DNA from: CAYHHI01 sp964356335
GTDB taxonomy: Bacteria; Arandabacterota; Arandabacteria; Arandabacterales; Arandabacteraceae
Length of the DNA: 64,000 bases
NCBI GenBank assembly: GCA_964356335.1
Contig: CAYHHI010000008.1
Coordinates: forward strand, 22,208 to 86,207
Direction: 5' to 3'
Part shown: positions 24,619 to 33,494 of the stretch, piece after piece
Position numbering within the stretch: the stretch's first letter is position 1
Layout: every line of letters begins with the position of its first letter
The notes under the pieces: generated by a model
What the model was told of the DNA's origin: nothing
Seen by the model: only the letters and a program-made list of their open reading frames with translations
Databases searched by the model: none
Program-made: the position numbers and the translations under genes

Positions 24619-26360
24619 TGACCTGGAACAGCGCTGTCCAGGTAATCTTATACATGGGCGTTCTCCTTGCTCTGGTCAAACCCCTCGGCGCATACATGGC
24701 TCGCGTTTATGAAGGTAAGTGCGTGGGCATTGATAAAGTGCTCGGCCCCGTGGAGCGACTGCTTTATCGTCTCTGCGGCATACGGCCAGAAGAGGAGATG
24801 ACCTGGAAGGCCTACGCCTGTGCCGCGATGCTCTTCAATGCTCTTGGAATCCTTGCGGTTTACGCTATCCAGCGTTTACAGGGCCACCTTCCCCTGAATC
24901 CCATGCACAGGCCCGGTGTCTCTCCCGATCTCGCCTTTAACACGGCCGTGAGCTTCGCCACCAACACCAACTGGCAAAGCTATAGCGGTGAGGCGACGCT
25001 GAGTTACCTGTCACAAATGTTGGGCCTGGGAGTGCAGAACTTTGTATCAGCTGCAACCGGCATGGCGGTGCTCGTAGCCCTCGTTCGTGGATTCATCCGT
25101 CGCAAGGCGGAAACCGTGGGCAACTTCTGGGTGGACCTCGTCCGCAGCACACTCTATATTCTCCTGCCGATGGCATGTGTCCTGGCTCTGTTGCTGGTGT
25201 CACAGGGGGTTGTCCAGACCTTCGGATCGAGCCGGGTGGTGAAGCTTGTAGAGCCCATCCACGGGCCAGATGGCAGGGCTGCTACGGAACAGGTGCTAGC
25301 CGTGGGGCCGGTGGCCTCACAGGTTGCGATAAAGCAGCTGGGCACCAACGGTGGAGGGTTCTTCAACGCGAACTCCTCTCACCCGTTTGAAAACCCGAAC
25401 CCGCTCACGAATTTCCTCCAAGCGCTTGCCATCCTGCTCGTCCCCGCAGCTTTGTGCTACACGTTCGGCCGAATGGTCGGCCGGACCAGGCAGGGATGGG
25501 CCCTGCTTGCGGCGATGACACTGCTCTTCCTTCCCCTGCTCTTGCTTTGCCTGCACGCGGAGCAGCAAGGCAATCCTGTTCTCACCAGGCTCGGAGTCGA
25601 CCAGACCGCGAATACCTCACAGCCAGGGGGCAACATGGAGGGCAAAGAGGCACGCTACGGCATTGCCGGCTCAGCGATCTGGGCGGCTGCGACGACGGCA
25701 GCTTCCAATGGATCGGTCAATGCCATGCACGACTCCTTCACGCCGCTGGGTGGCCTGGTCCCCATGTGGCTGATGCAGCTCGGGGAGGTAGTCTATGGAG
25801 GCGTGGGTTCGGGGCTTTACGGGATGATTGTCTTCGCCATCATCGCCGTCTTCATCGCAGGGCTCATGGTCGGCCGCACGCCAGAGTATCTTGGTAAGAA
25901 GATCGAAACCTATGAAATGAAGATGTCCTCGCTGGTGATTCTCATCCCGCCCATGGTCGTACTGGTGGGAGCTGCGTTAGCAGTTGTAACCCGGGCAGGC
26001 CGGGTAGGCATCTCCAATCCTGGCCCGCACGGACTCAGTGAGGCACTATACGCATTTTCCTCGGCCGGCAATAACAACGGCAGCGCCTTCGCAGGCCTCG
26101 CCGCCAACAGCATCTTCTATAACACGACACTGGGATTGTGCATGTTCATCGCCAGATACTGGCTCATTGTCCCGACGCTCGCTATCGCGGGATCATTGGC
26201 TCGCAAGAAGCATGTGCCGATCGGTTCAGGAACCTTAGCGACAGACACGCTGCTCTTTGTCTTGTTCCTGATCGGTGTGGTTGTGATTGTGGGAGCTTTG
26301 ACGTTCATTCCGGCGCTCGCTCTTGGGCCCATTGTAGAGCGTCTCATGTTGGGCAGTTGA
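24618..26360 (+). CDS. kdpA: KdpA, K+-channel-like subunit of KdpFABC
   Basis: 580 aa, about ten membrane helices, of usual length. KdpA belongs to the superfamily of K+ transporters and binds and moves K+ through its selectivity filter. Seen: [19 protein letters not shown] (first filter region), [21 protein letters not shown] (second), [19 protein letters not shown], and [18 protein letters not shown] (fourth). The filter loops look intact. Translation is coupled to kdpF by overlap. KdpFABC takes up K+ at high affinity using ATP under K+ limitation. Confidence 0.97.
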   Translation: MTWNSAVQVILYMGVLLALVKPLGAYMARVYEGKCVGIDKVLGPVERLLYRLCGIRPEEEMTWKAYACAAMLFNALGILAVYAIQRLQGHLPLNPMHRPGVSPDLAFNTAVSFATNTNWQSYSGEATLSYLSQMLGLGVQNFVSAATGMAVLVALVRGFIRRKAETVGNFWVDLVRSTLYILLPMACVLALLLVSQGVVQTFGSSRVVKLVEPIHGPDGRAATEQVLAVGPVASQVAIKQLGTNGGGFFNANSSHPFENPNPLTNFLQALAILLVPAALCYTFGRMVGRTRQGWALLAAMTLLFLPLLLLCLHAEQQGNPVLTRLGVDQTANTSQPGGNMEGKEARYGIAGSAIWAAATTAASNGSVNAMHDSFTPLGGLVPMWLMQLGEVVYGGVGSGLYGMIVFAIIAVFIAGLMVGRTPEYLGKKIETYEMKMSSLVILIPPMVVLVGAALAVVTRAGRVGISNPGPHGLSEALYAFSSAGNNNGSAFAGLAANSIFYNTTLGLCMFIARYWLIVPTLAIAGSLARKKHVPIGSGTLATDTLLFVLFLIGVVVIVGALTFIPALALGPIVERLMLGS

Positions 26361-26370
26361 GGCAACCGTC

Positions 26371-28446
26371 ATGAGCAAACCGAAAAAGCCACGTTCCTTG
26401 TTCGAGCCCGGAATCGTGTGGCCTGCCATCATCGCGTCATTCGAGAAGCTCGATCCACGCCACCAGATCCGCAATCCAGTCATGTTCGTGGTCGAAGTAG
26501 TGAGCGTTCTGACGACGGGGCTGTGGCTCCAGGCGCTTCGTGGACACGGGGAGGCACCTCAGGGATTCATCCTCTCTGTCACCATATGGCTGTGGTTCAC
26601 CGTGATTTTCGCGAACTTTGCCGAAGCCATGGCCGAAGGCAGGGGCAAGGCTCAAGCCACAGCCTTGCGGCGCACTCGCAAGGAAACCATGGCTAAGAAG
26701 CTTGCGGCCCCCCACCACGGCGCGGGTCATACCCCTGTACCAGCGAAGATGCTCCGCAAGGGAGACGTGGTGCTCGTTGAGGGTGGGGACATCATTCCCA
26801 CGGACGGCGAAGTGATCGAGGGCGTGGCCTCAGTGAACGAGGCTGCAATCACGGGAGAGAGCGCGCCAGTGATCAGGGAAAGCGGCGGCGACAGGAGCGC
26901 GGTGACGGGAGGCACCTGTGTGCTTTCTGACTGGCTTGTGGTTCGCGTCACCGCCAACCCGGGCGAGACATTTCTCGACCGCATGATCAGCATGGTGGAA
27001 GGAGCCAGACGTCAGAAGACTCCCAATGAGGTCGCCCTGTGTATTCTGCTGGCAGGACTCACCATCATTTTTCTCTTGGCCACGGCAACTCTCCTGCCTT
27101 TCTCTCTATATAGCGTGCAATCGGCAGGACATGGCGTGCCCGTGCCGGTGACCGTGCTAGTGGCCCTTCTTGTATGCTTGATACCTACTACGATCGGCGG
27201 CCTCCTGCCTGCCATCGGTATCGCAGGCATGGACCGTCTGATTCAGGCCAATGTGATTGCCACCTCAGGCCGTGCCGTAGAGGCAGCGGGAGACGTGGAT
27301 GTACTTCTCCTAGACAAGACGGGGACCATCACGCTGGGGGACCGTCAGGCTGTGGAATTTCTTCCTGCCGAGGGGGTGAGTCCCGAGGCTCTGGCGGATG
27401 CCGCGCAGCTGGCGTCACTCTCGGATGAGACTCCCGAAGGACGCAGCATCGTGGTGCTCGCCAAGGAAAAATACGCACTGCGCGGGCGCCAGGTACATGA
27501 CCTCGGAGCGGTTTTCGTCCCCTTCTCGGCCCAGACACGCATGAGCGGGGTCAATCTGGGAGATGGCCGGCAGATTCGCAAAGGATCGGTAGATGCAATT
27601 GAGGCGTACCTAAGGGAGAAGGGCGGCGAGCTGCCTGCCGCAGTGAAGGCCAAAGTCGAATCAATTGCCAAGGGTGGCGGCACGCCCCTTGTGGTGGCAG
27701 AAGGATCGGTAGCCCTGGGAGTGATCCACCTCAAGGACATCGTGAAGGGCGGGATGAAGGAGCGGTTTCATGACTTGCGGCGCATGGGCATAAGAACGGT
27801 CATGATCACGGGAGACAACCCCTTCACCGCGGCGGCGATTGCTGCCGAGGCCGGCGTGGATGACTTCCTCGCCCAGGCCACACCCGAGACCAAACTAAAG
27901 CTGATCCGCGATACTCAGAGTGGTGGCCGGCTTGTTGCCATGACAGGCGACGGCACCAATGATGCGCCGGCCCTCGCGCAAGCCGACGTGGCTGTGGCCA
28001 TGAACACGGGAACCCAGGCCGCCAGAGAGGCAGGAAATATGGTGGATCTGGATTCCAATCCCACGAAACTGATCGAGATTGTGGAGATCGGCAAGCAACT
28101 CCTTATGACCCGCGGTGCACTCACGACCTTCAGTATCGCCAATGACGTCTCCAAGTATTTCGCCATCATCCCTGCTGCCTTTGCCACCACCTACCCGGCA
28201 CTTGGCGCCCTGAACATCATGAAGCTCACCACACCCGCGAGTGCCATCCTCTCAGCCGTCGTCTTCAATGCGATCATCATCATTTTTCTGATTCCACTGG
28301 CACTGCGCGGTGTCCGCTACCGACCCATGGGAGCCAGCCGGCTTCTGCGGAACAATCTCTTGATCTATGGGGTCGGGGGCTTGATTGTGCCGTTTGTGGG
28401 CATAAAGCTCATTGACATGCTCTTGAAAGCTCTGAGGTTGGTTTAG
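26371..28446 (+). CDS. kdpB: KdpB, P-type ATPase subunit
   Basis: 691 aa. Motifs in order: TGES in the actuator ([12 protein letters not shown]), the phosphorylation site [14 protein letters not shown] near residue 313, the nucleotide-binding region [11 protein letters not shown], and the hinge [22 protein letters not shown]. The membrane part has [25 protein letters not shown]. All catalytic residues are present. It hydrolyses ATP to energise K+ uptake through KdpA. It starts 10 bp after kdpA and runs into kdpC with an 18-bp gap. Confidence 0.97.
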   Translation: MSKPKKPRSLFEPGIVWPAIIASFEKLDPRHQIRNPVMFVVEVVSVLTTGLWLQALRGHGEAPQGFILSVTIWLWFTVIFANFAEAMAEGRGKAQATALRRTRKETMAKKLAAPHHGAGHTPVPAKMLRKGDVVLVEGGDIIPTDGEVIEGVASVNEAAITGESAPVIRESGGDRSAVTGGTCVLSDWLVVRVTANPGETFLDRMISMVEGARRQKTPNEVALCILLAGLTIIFLLATATLLPFSLYSVQSAGHGVPVPVTVLVALLVCLIPTTIGGLLPAIGIAGMDRLIQANVIATSGRAVEAAGDVDVLLLDKTGTITLGDRQAVEFLPAEGVSPEALADAAQLASLSDETPEGRSIVVLAKEKYALRGRQVHDLGAVFVPFSAQTRMSGVNLGDGRQIRKGSVDAIEAYLREKGGELPAAVKAKVESIAKGGGTPLVVAEGSVALGVIHLKDIVKGGMKERFHDLRRMGIRTVMITGDNPFTAAAIAAEAGVDDFLAQATPETKLKLIRDTQSGGRLVAMTGDGTNDAPALAQADVAVAMNTGTQAAREAGNMVDLDSNPTKLIEIVEIGKQLLMTRGALTTFSIANDVSKYFAIIPAAFATTYPALGALNIMKLTTPASAILSAVVFNAIIIIFLIPLALRGVRYRPMGASRLLRNNLLIYGVGGLIVPFVGIKLIDMLLKALRLV

Positions 28447-28463
28447 ATGAAGGAGAGGGTATA

Positions 28464-29042
28464 ATGCGTCGCCAATGGCGGCCGGCCTTGATGTGCCTGG
28501 TCGCGCTCTCGGTCATCACCGGGATCGTTTATCCCCTGCTCATTACCGGAGTGTCCCAGGTCTTCTTCAAGAGCCAGGCTAATGGGAGTCTGCTCTATTT
28601 GAACGGTAAGGCCATCGGGTCAAGTCTCATCGGGCAGGCCTTTGAGGATCCCAGGTATTTCTGGGGGCGCCCTTCGGCGACAGGGCCCCTGCCATATGAT
28701 GGCGCAGCCTCCTCAGGCTCAAACCTGGGGCCCCTCAATCCAGCGCTCCTCGAGGCCGTGGAGGCCAGAATCAAGGCGCTCAGGAAAGACAATCCTGGGA
28801 ACAATAGGCCCATTCCTGTGGACCTTGTGACGGCTTCAGCCAGTGGCCTGGATCCCCATATCAGCGCGGCTGCGGCGGACTACCAGGTGAGTAGGGTCGC
28901 GCGCACGCGCGGCATGTCTGAGACACAGGTGCGTGAGCTGGTGAAGCGGCACACTGAGGGGCGCCTGCTGGGCCTCCTCGGCGAGCGCGTTGTAAGCGTC
29001 TTGCAGCTCAATCTTGCCTTGGATAGACTGGGGGAGCAATGA
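28464..29042 (+). CDS. kdpC: KdpC subunit of the K+-ATPase
   Basis: 192 aa. One N-terminal helix (PALMCLVALSVITGIVYPLLITGVSQ) followed by an extracytoplasmic domain with GQAFEDPRYFWGRPSAT, SSGSNLGPLNPAL, VPVDLVTASASGLDPHIS-type sequence and a terminal VLQLNLALDRL. Full length for the family. KdpC is essential for the assembled pump. Its stop overlaps the ATG of the KdpD-like gene. Confidence 0.96.
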   Translation: MRRQWRPALMCLVALSVITGIVYPLLITGVSQVFFKSQANGSLLYLNGKAIGSSLIGQAFEDPRYFWGRPSATGPLPYDGAASSGSNLGPLNPALLEAVEARIKALRKDNPGNNRPIPVDLVTASASGLDPHISAAAADYQVSRVARTRGMSETQVRELVKRHTEGRLLGLLGERVVSVLQLNLALDRLGEQ

Positions 29043-31120
29043 GGATGTCCGAGAGATACGAGGACCAGGATCGAAGACCGGATCCCGAAGCCCTGCTGGC
29101 TGAGGTTCTGAGGCGAGAGAGCCCCAGAGGACGGTTGAAGATATTCCTGGGGTATGCTCCTGGCGTGGGCAAGACCTACAAGATGCTTCAGGAGGCGCGA
29201 TTCGCCAAGGAACGCGGCGTGGATGTTGTCATTGGCCTTGTGGAAACTCACGGCCGCCCCGAGACAGAGGTATTCCTCGAGGGCCTCGAAAGCATTCCCC
29301 GAAAGCAGGTACCATACAGAAACATCACGCTTCAGGAAATGGACCTTGAGGCAATCGAGAGGCGCCATCCACGGCTCGTGCTGGTTGATGAGCTGGCGCA
29401 TACCAATGCGCCTGGCAGCCGGCATGAAAAGCGTTACCAGGATATTCAAACCCTCCTCGACCAGAACATCGATGTCTACACGACGGTCAACGTCCAGCAC
29501 CTGGAGGGTCTTAATGATACCGTCGCTCAGATCACAGGCGTCCGTGTGCAGGAGACGATCGCAGATTCCGTTCTGGATGGGGCAGATGAGATCAGCGTAG
29601 TGGATATTCCCATCGAGCAGTTGCAGGAACGCTTGAAAGAAGGCAAGGTGTATGTGCCCCACCTCGCCGGGGCGGCCCTCGACAACTTCTTCAAGCATGG
29701 TAATCTCCTTGCCCTGAGAGAGATTACGCTGCGCCGCGTAGCCGGCAAGCTTGACCAGGAACTCATAAACTACATGAGAGCCCGTGGCATTGCCGGGCCC
29801 TGGGCCACTTCAGAACGCCTGCTGGTGTGCATAGGGGCGAGTCCTTATGCGCCGAGGCTCGTGCGCAAAGCCTTCAAGATGGCAAGCGATCTTAAGGCCG
29901 AATGGTATGCCGTGTATGTGGAGACTCCCTCGCACATGACCCTGAGCCAGAAAGACCGAGCTCTCCTGACGGACACCCTGGCCCTGGCTCAAGACCTAGG
30001 AGCTAAGGTTGTCACACTCTCAGGAACGGATGTGGGCCAGGAAATTGTCCGCTTCGCGAGCATGGAAAAGGTGAGCAAGGTCGTTCTCGGCAGGCCAAGA
30101 GGCTCGTTCTTGCGGCAGGTGCTCTTTCGATCGCCAGTGTATGAAATACTCAAAGAGTCAGCGGGCTTTGACACCTATTTCATTGCGCCCTCGAGGGAAG
30201 AACTCCCGTGGTCCGAACCAGCCGCAGCCCCAGGCAGAAGCTCACCATCTGTTCCCTGGAGGAACTACGCCCTCGCAAGCCTCACCATTTTGCCTGTCAC
30301 AGCCATGGCAGCGCTTTTATTCTATGTGTTCCATATCGGGTCTGTGGTGATTCTCTTTGTCCTTGCACCCATGGCAAGCGCCCTCTTCTTTGGAATTGGC
30401 CCGTCGGTCTTCGTCTCGATCCTTTCAGCCCTCGTCTTTGACTATTTGTTTACGAAACCTTACTTCAGCCTTGAGATCGCAAATCCATCGGTCACCTTAG
30501 AGGTTGTCATTTTCGTCGCAACCTCTGTTCTGACCGGACAACTTGCTAAACTTGTTCGCCGCCAACAAGAAGCCCTGAGCATGCGCCTGGGGCAGATGGA
30601 GGTGCTATCCGATATGGGCAGAGAGTTGCTTGGCATCCCCAATCTTGGTCAGATCGTCATCGAAGCCGCGGGCCCTGTGGATGAGCACGTGCGCAGCACC
30701 TTGAAATTCATGAAGGTCACGGTCCAGGATGCCATTGCAGGCACGACCATCCGTTACCTGGACCGAGCACTGCACCTGCCGTGTGTTGTGATCCTTCGTG
30801 AGGAGGGTGAAGACCCGAGGATTTGGGCAAAATCCAGCCCCGAGCTTTCCATAACGCCCAAGGATCAGGCCATCGTGCAGTGGGTGTTTACCAACAGTGA
30901 GCCCGCAGGGAAAGGAACCAGAACCCTTGAGGCCTCCGATTATTGCTTCATCCCGATTTCGTCAAAAGGCAAGGGCATGGGCGCAATCGGGATCCGGTCT
31001 GATTTCGGCCTGCTCCTGCCCCAGGAGCGCACTCTTGCTTCATCCGTCGCCAATCTATCGGCAGTGGCCTTGGAGAACCTCGAAGTTCAGACCTCAGATC
31101 TCCCTCGAAAGCCGGTGTAG
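29039..31120 (+). CDS. KdpD-like sensor lacking histidine-kinase domains
   Basis: 693 aa, against about 890 for full KdpD. Present: the N-terminal KdpD domain with Walker A LGYAPGVGKTYKML (about 35-48) and Walker B RLVLVDELAHTNAPGSRHEKR, a UspA-like domain (SERLLVCIGASPYA to about 375), four membrane helices at about 400-510 (DUF4118), and a GAF-like region to the end (about 530-685). Absent: the HisKA dimerisation/phosphoacceptor helix and HATPase domain. The reading frame ends naturally with a stop and the 72 bp before the next gene show no kinase remnant. No kdpE follows. It may sense K+ or c-di-AMP through the Usp domain and act by protein contact. Overlap with kdpC shows coupling. Confidence 0.93.
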   Translation: MRMSERYEDQDRRPDPEALLAEVLRRESPRGRLKIFLGYAPGVGKTYKMLQEARFAKERGVDVVIGLVETHGRPETEVFLEGLESIPRKQVPYRNITLQEMDLEAIERRHPRLVLVDELAHTNAPGSRHEKRYQDIQTLLDQNIDVYTTVNVQHLEGLNDTVAQITGVRVQETIADSVLDGADEISVVDIPIEQLQERLKEGKVYVPHLAGAALDNFFKHGNLLALREITLRRVAGKLDQELINYMRARGIAGPWATSERLLVCIGASPYAPRLVRKAFKMASDLKAEWYAVYVETPSHMTLSQKDRALLTDTLALAQDLGAKVVTLSGTDVGQEIVRFASMEKVSKVVLGRPRGSFLRQVLFRSPVYEILKESAGFDTYFIAPSREELPWSEPAAAPGRSSPSVPWRNYALASLTILPVTAMAALLFYVFHIGSVVILFVLAPMASALFFGIGPSVFVSILSALVFDYLFTKPYFSLEIANPSVTLEVVIFVATSVLTGQLAKLVRRQQEALSMRLGQMEVLSDMGRELLGIPNLGQIVIEAAGPVDEHVRSTLKFMKVTVQDAIAGTTIRYLDRALHLPCVVILREEGEDPRIWAKSSPELSITPKDQAIVQWVFTNSEPAGKGTRTLEASDYCFIPISSKGKGMGAIGIRSDFGLLLPQERTLASSVANLSAVALENLEVQTSDLPRKPV

Positions 31121-31192
31121 CGTGCTAGTACGGCGCGCTGACGATTCAGAGCGGTCTTTCTGCTCTTAGCGCGGGGCCGATCAAGCGCGGTC

Positions 31193-33226
31193 TTATCTTG
31201 GGATCACGGCCTTGCAGGTTGCCGTCTCCGAACCGAGGCGGAGCCTGAGGAAATAAAGGCCGGTACCGACCTTGCCATCGTCATTCCAGTCAACAGAGTG
31301 ATAACCGGCCGAATACTCCTCCCTGACGAGATTGGTGACGAAGTGCCCGGATACATCGTACAGATCAATTTCGACTAAACCGCTTCTAGGCAGCCCGAAT
31401 CTGATGACAGCATGTCGGCTGAACGGGTTGGGACTGGCACCTGTGATCACAAGGTGCGATGGTATCCCGGCCGGCACATAGCGAATCTCGAAATCGCTGT
31501 CGCTCGTATCTTCACCGCTCTTGCCACTGCCATCGTATGCTATTACCTTGATACGCGCGGTGGGCACCGCATCGGTACCCACGGTCCACGAATATACGCC
31601 ATCATTGGTTTCGCCAGTAGCCAGCGTATCGGTGTAGGTCGAACCCCCATCCACAGAAAGGATTATGCTCACCGACGCCACACCAATGTCGTCAGTAGCT
31701 GTCCACGTTATGTTATGGCTCGAGCCTACATCCCACACTTCGTCTCCATTCGGCGATGTCACAGTCACCGTCGGCGCTACAGTGTCAGACGTGTCCAGCG
31801 TGACTGTCACTGTTTGGGGCGAGAACTGCGAGATATCGACTCCGACGTAGCAGACCGCATACAAGCCAGAGTCATCTATTTGAAGCAATGTCCCGCCGGT
31901 CGCACCCACGCGGCCTGGCACATTGGGCATCAGGAAGCGCAGCCGGGAGTGTTCAAAACGCATGCCGAAGTTGTTCTTGATGTCCGCGGTGACGCTGTAG
32001 CTGGTTCCATCGTTGGCAGGCGCGAAGTCGACACTCAGGCCGCCGCCGTTCGATCCGGCAGAAATTGTGGATGATGGCTGAAGGACTCCACGCGAGACAC
32101 GCACCAACCGGTACGAGCGCTTGCCATCGCAGGTACTGGCGGTCACAATATCATAGGGGTATGAGAAATCGTCCTTGCTCGCGTGTGTGTGGCCCGAGAG
32201 TGCCATGGCAGCCCCCAGGCTACCGAGATTGATCTGCCCCGAGAAATCGGAATGATAGAATAACACCCGCGCGGCACTTCCCGACGAAGCAGCCAGATCA
32301 TCGGCCAGCCACTGCATCTGGCCTGACGTGAAACTGTCAGGGCCGTAGATTTCCGATCGCCAGCCATCGTAATTGATGTAGGCCTCTAACCCAACGTAGT
32401 GCACCGACCCGTAGTCGAAGCTATAGTCCTGTGTGTACCAAGGTGCCCCTGGAGGGGGGCTGTCCAGACGCTTCCAGCCGAAGAACCGCCACCAGGTTTG
32501 ACGGGCAGTGCCGTCGGGTGTGGGCGTGCCTTCCCAGCCACCGATGTCGTGATTGCCCGCAGTAAGGTACACCGGCACTTCGAACTCCGCCAAGATGGGC
32601 TGGCTCCGGCTGAAATAGCGCCTCTCGAGGAAGTCCTCGAGCTCCCCCTCATTTATGAAGTCGCCCGTGAGAAGAACAAACTCTGGATTGATGATGTTGA
32701 CGTCACGGATGATCTCTCGCAGATCAACTATTTCTGAAGAGTCGGTATCGGCCCCTTGCTCGTAGTAGTACCGGTGGGTCGGTAAGTGGGTGTCGGTGAT
32801 GTGGACGAAGTAGTAATCATCTTTGAACTGCGGGATCACCTGCACCGCGTTACTGGATATGTCCTGGATTCCCCCATCGGCCCTGACAACAAGGTCATAG
32901 AGCTCATAGATCGAAACCGAAGGCACGCGCGCCTGGATTTCCCACCACAGAGTGGACACATCATAAGCAGCGGAGAGGATCTGCATTGGAACACGTGTTT
33001 GTTCATAGACTAACTCGGCTGCCCAACCGGAGGCGCCGGGATTCGCCGCGCATTCGATCGTGAGAGTGTTTCCAGGGACTACAATAGCCGGTATGTTGAG
33101 CAATGGACGCTGGATGACCGTCAGAGTATCCCCTACCGGTATCGCAATGGCCGGAGTGACTGCGGTAGTAAGTAGCCACAGGCCGGCGCAAACGCCAAGA
33201 AACACCGGAGCCACTCGCTTACTCAC
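31193..33226 (-). CDS. Secreted calcineurin-like metallophosphoesterase with sorting domain
   Basis: 677 aa from the GTG at 33226, 8 nt after AAAGGAG. A longer frame from 33286 would start inside the -10 box of its own promoter. Signal peptide: VFLGVCAGLWLLTTAVTPAIA. Metal-site motifs in order: HITDTHLPTH, LLTGDFINEGE, TAGNHDIGG, LFYHSDFSG, LSGHTHASK. An Ig-like domain (TVTVTSPNGDEVWDVGSSHNITW) and the C-terminal sorting domain (SPNPFSRHAVIRFGLP, EIDLYDVSGHFV, GLYFLRLRLG) follow. It is expected to hydrolyse phosphoesters outside the cell; the substrate is unknown. It converges on the kdp operon. Confidence 0.88.
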   Translation of the reverse strand: MSKRVAPVFLGVCAGLWLLTTAVTPAIAIPVGDTLTVIQRPLLNIPAIVVPGNTLTIECAANPGASGWAAELVYEQTRVPMQILSAAYDVSTLWWEIQARVPSVSIYELYDLVVRADGGIQDISSNAVQVIPQFKDDYYFVHITDTHLPTHRYYYEQGADTDSSEIVDLREIIRDVNIINPEFVLLTGDFINEGELEDFLERRYFSRSQPILAEFEVPVYLTAGNHDIGGWEGTPTPDGTARQTWWRFFGWKRLDSPPPGAPWYTQDYSFDYGSVHYVGLEAYINYDGWRSEIYGPDSFTSGQMQWLADDLAASSGSAARVLFYHSDFSGQINLGSLGAAMALSGHTHASKDDFSYPYDIVTASTCDGKRSYRLVRVSRGVLQPSSTISAGSNGGGLSVDFAPANDGTSYSVTADIKNNFGMRFEHSRLRFLMPNVPGRVGATGGTLLQIDDSGLYAVCYVGVDISQFSPQTVTVTLDTSDTVAPTVTVTSPNGDEVWDVGSSHNITWTATDDIGVASVSIILSVDGGSTYTDTLATGETNDGVYSWTVGTDAVPTARIKVIAYDGSGKSGEDTSDSDFEIRYVPAGIPSHLVITGASPNPFSRHAVIRFGLPRSGLVEIDLYDVSGHFVTNLVREEYSAGYHSVDWNDDGKVGTGLYFLRLRLGSETATCKAVIPR

Positions 33227-33277
33227 CCACGACACTCCTTTTCTGCCGGCGCAATGTTTGTTGGGATATCTTTCCAT

Positions 33278-33306
33278 ACTATACAATACCGCACGGGTTC
33301 AGACAA
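33278..33306 (-). promoter_or_regulatory. Promoter of the metallophosphoesterase gene
   Basis: Read on the minus strand: TTGTCT (33301-33306), 17-nt spacer, TATAGT (33278-33283). It fixes the coding start downstream at 33226. Confidence 0.6.
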
Positions 33307-33455
33307 GTATTAGGACCGCGCGGCAGGGCCCGGATCGCATCCGCGATGCCTTACTCGCCGCCAGCCGGCCGTGGCCGTCATTTCAGGGCAACAGCGATTC
33401 CGACAGCGCAGAATCAAGGGTGGGCGTTACTCAGCACGTTCGCGCAGCACTGGAA

Positions 33456-33472
33456 GGTTGACTAGGTCAACC
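33456..33472 (-). terminator. Hairpin after the GT39-like/TPR gene
   Basis: GGTTGAC-TAG-GTCAACC, 7-bp perfect stem, 22 nt past the stop of the gene ending at 33495. No T-run follows on the minus strand, so this may be a processing or partial termination site. Confidence 0.35.
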
Positions 33473-33494
33473 GGCTGGCGCAAGGAACCCTATG

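Noticed and set aside
28880..29698. 272-aa minus-strand ORF
   Set aside because: Antisense of kdpC/kdpD, both confirmed by motifs.
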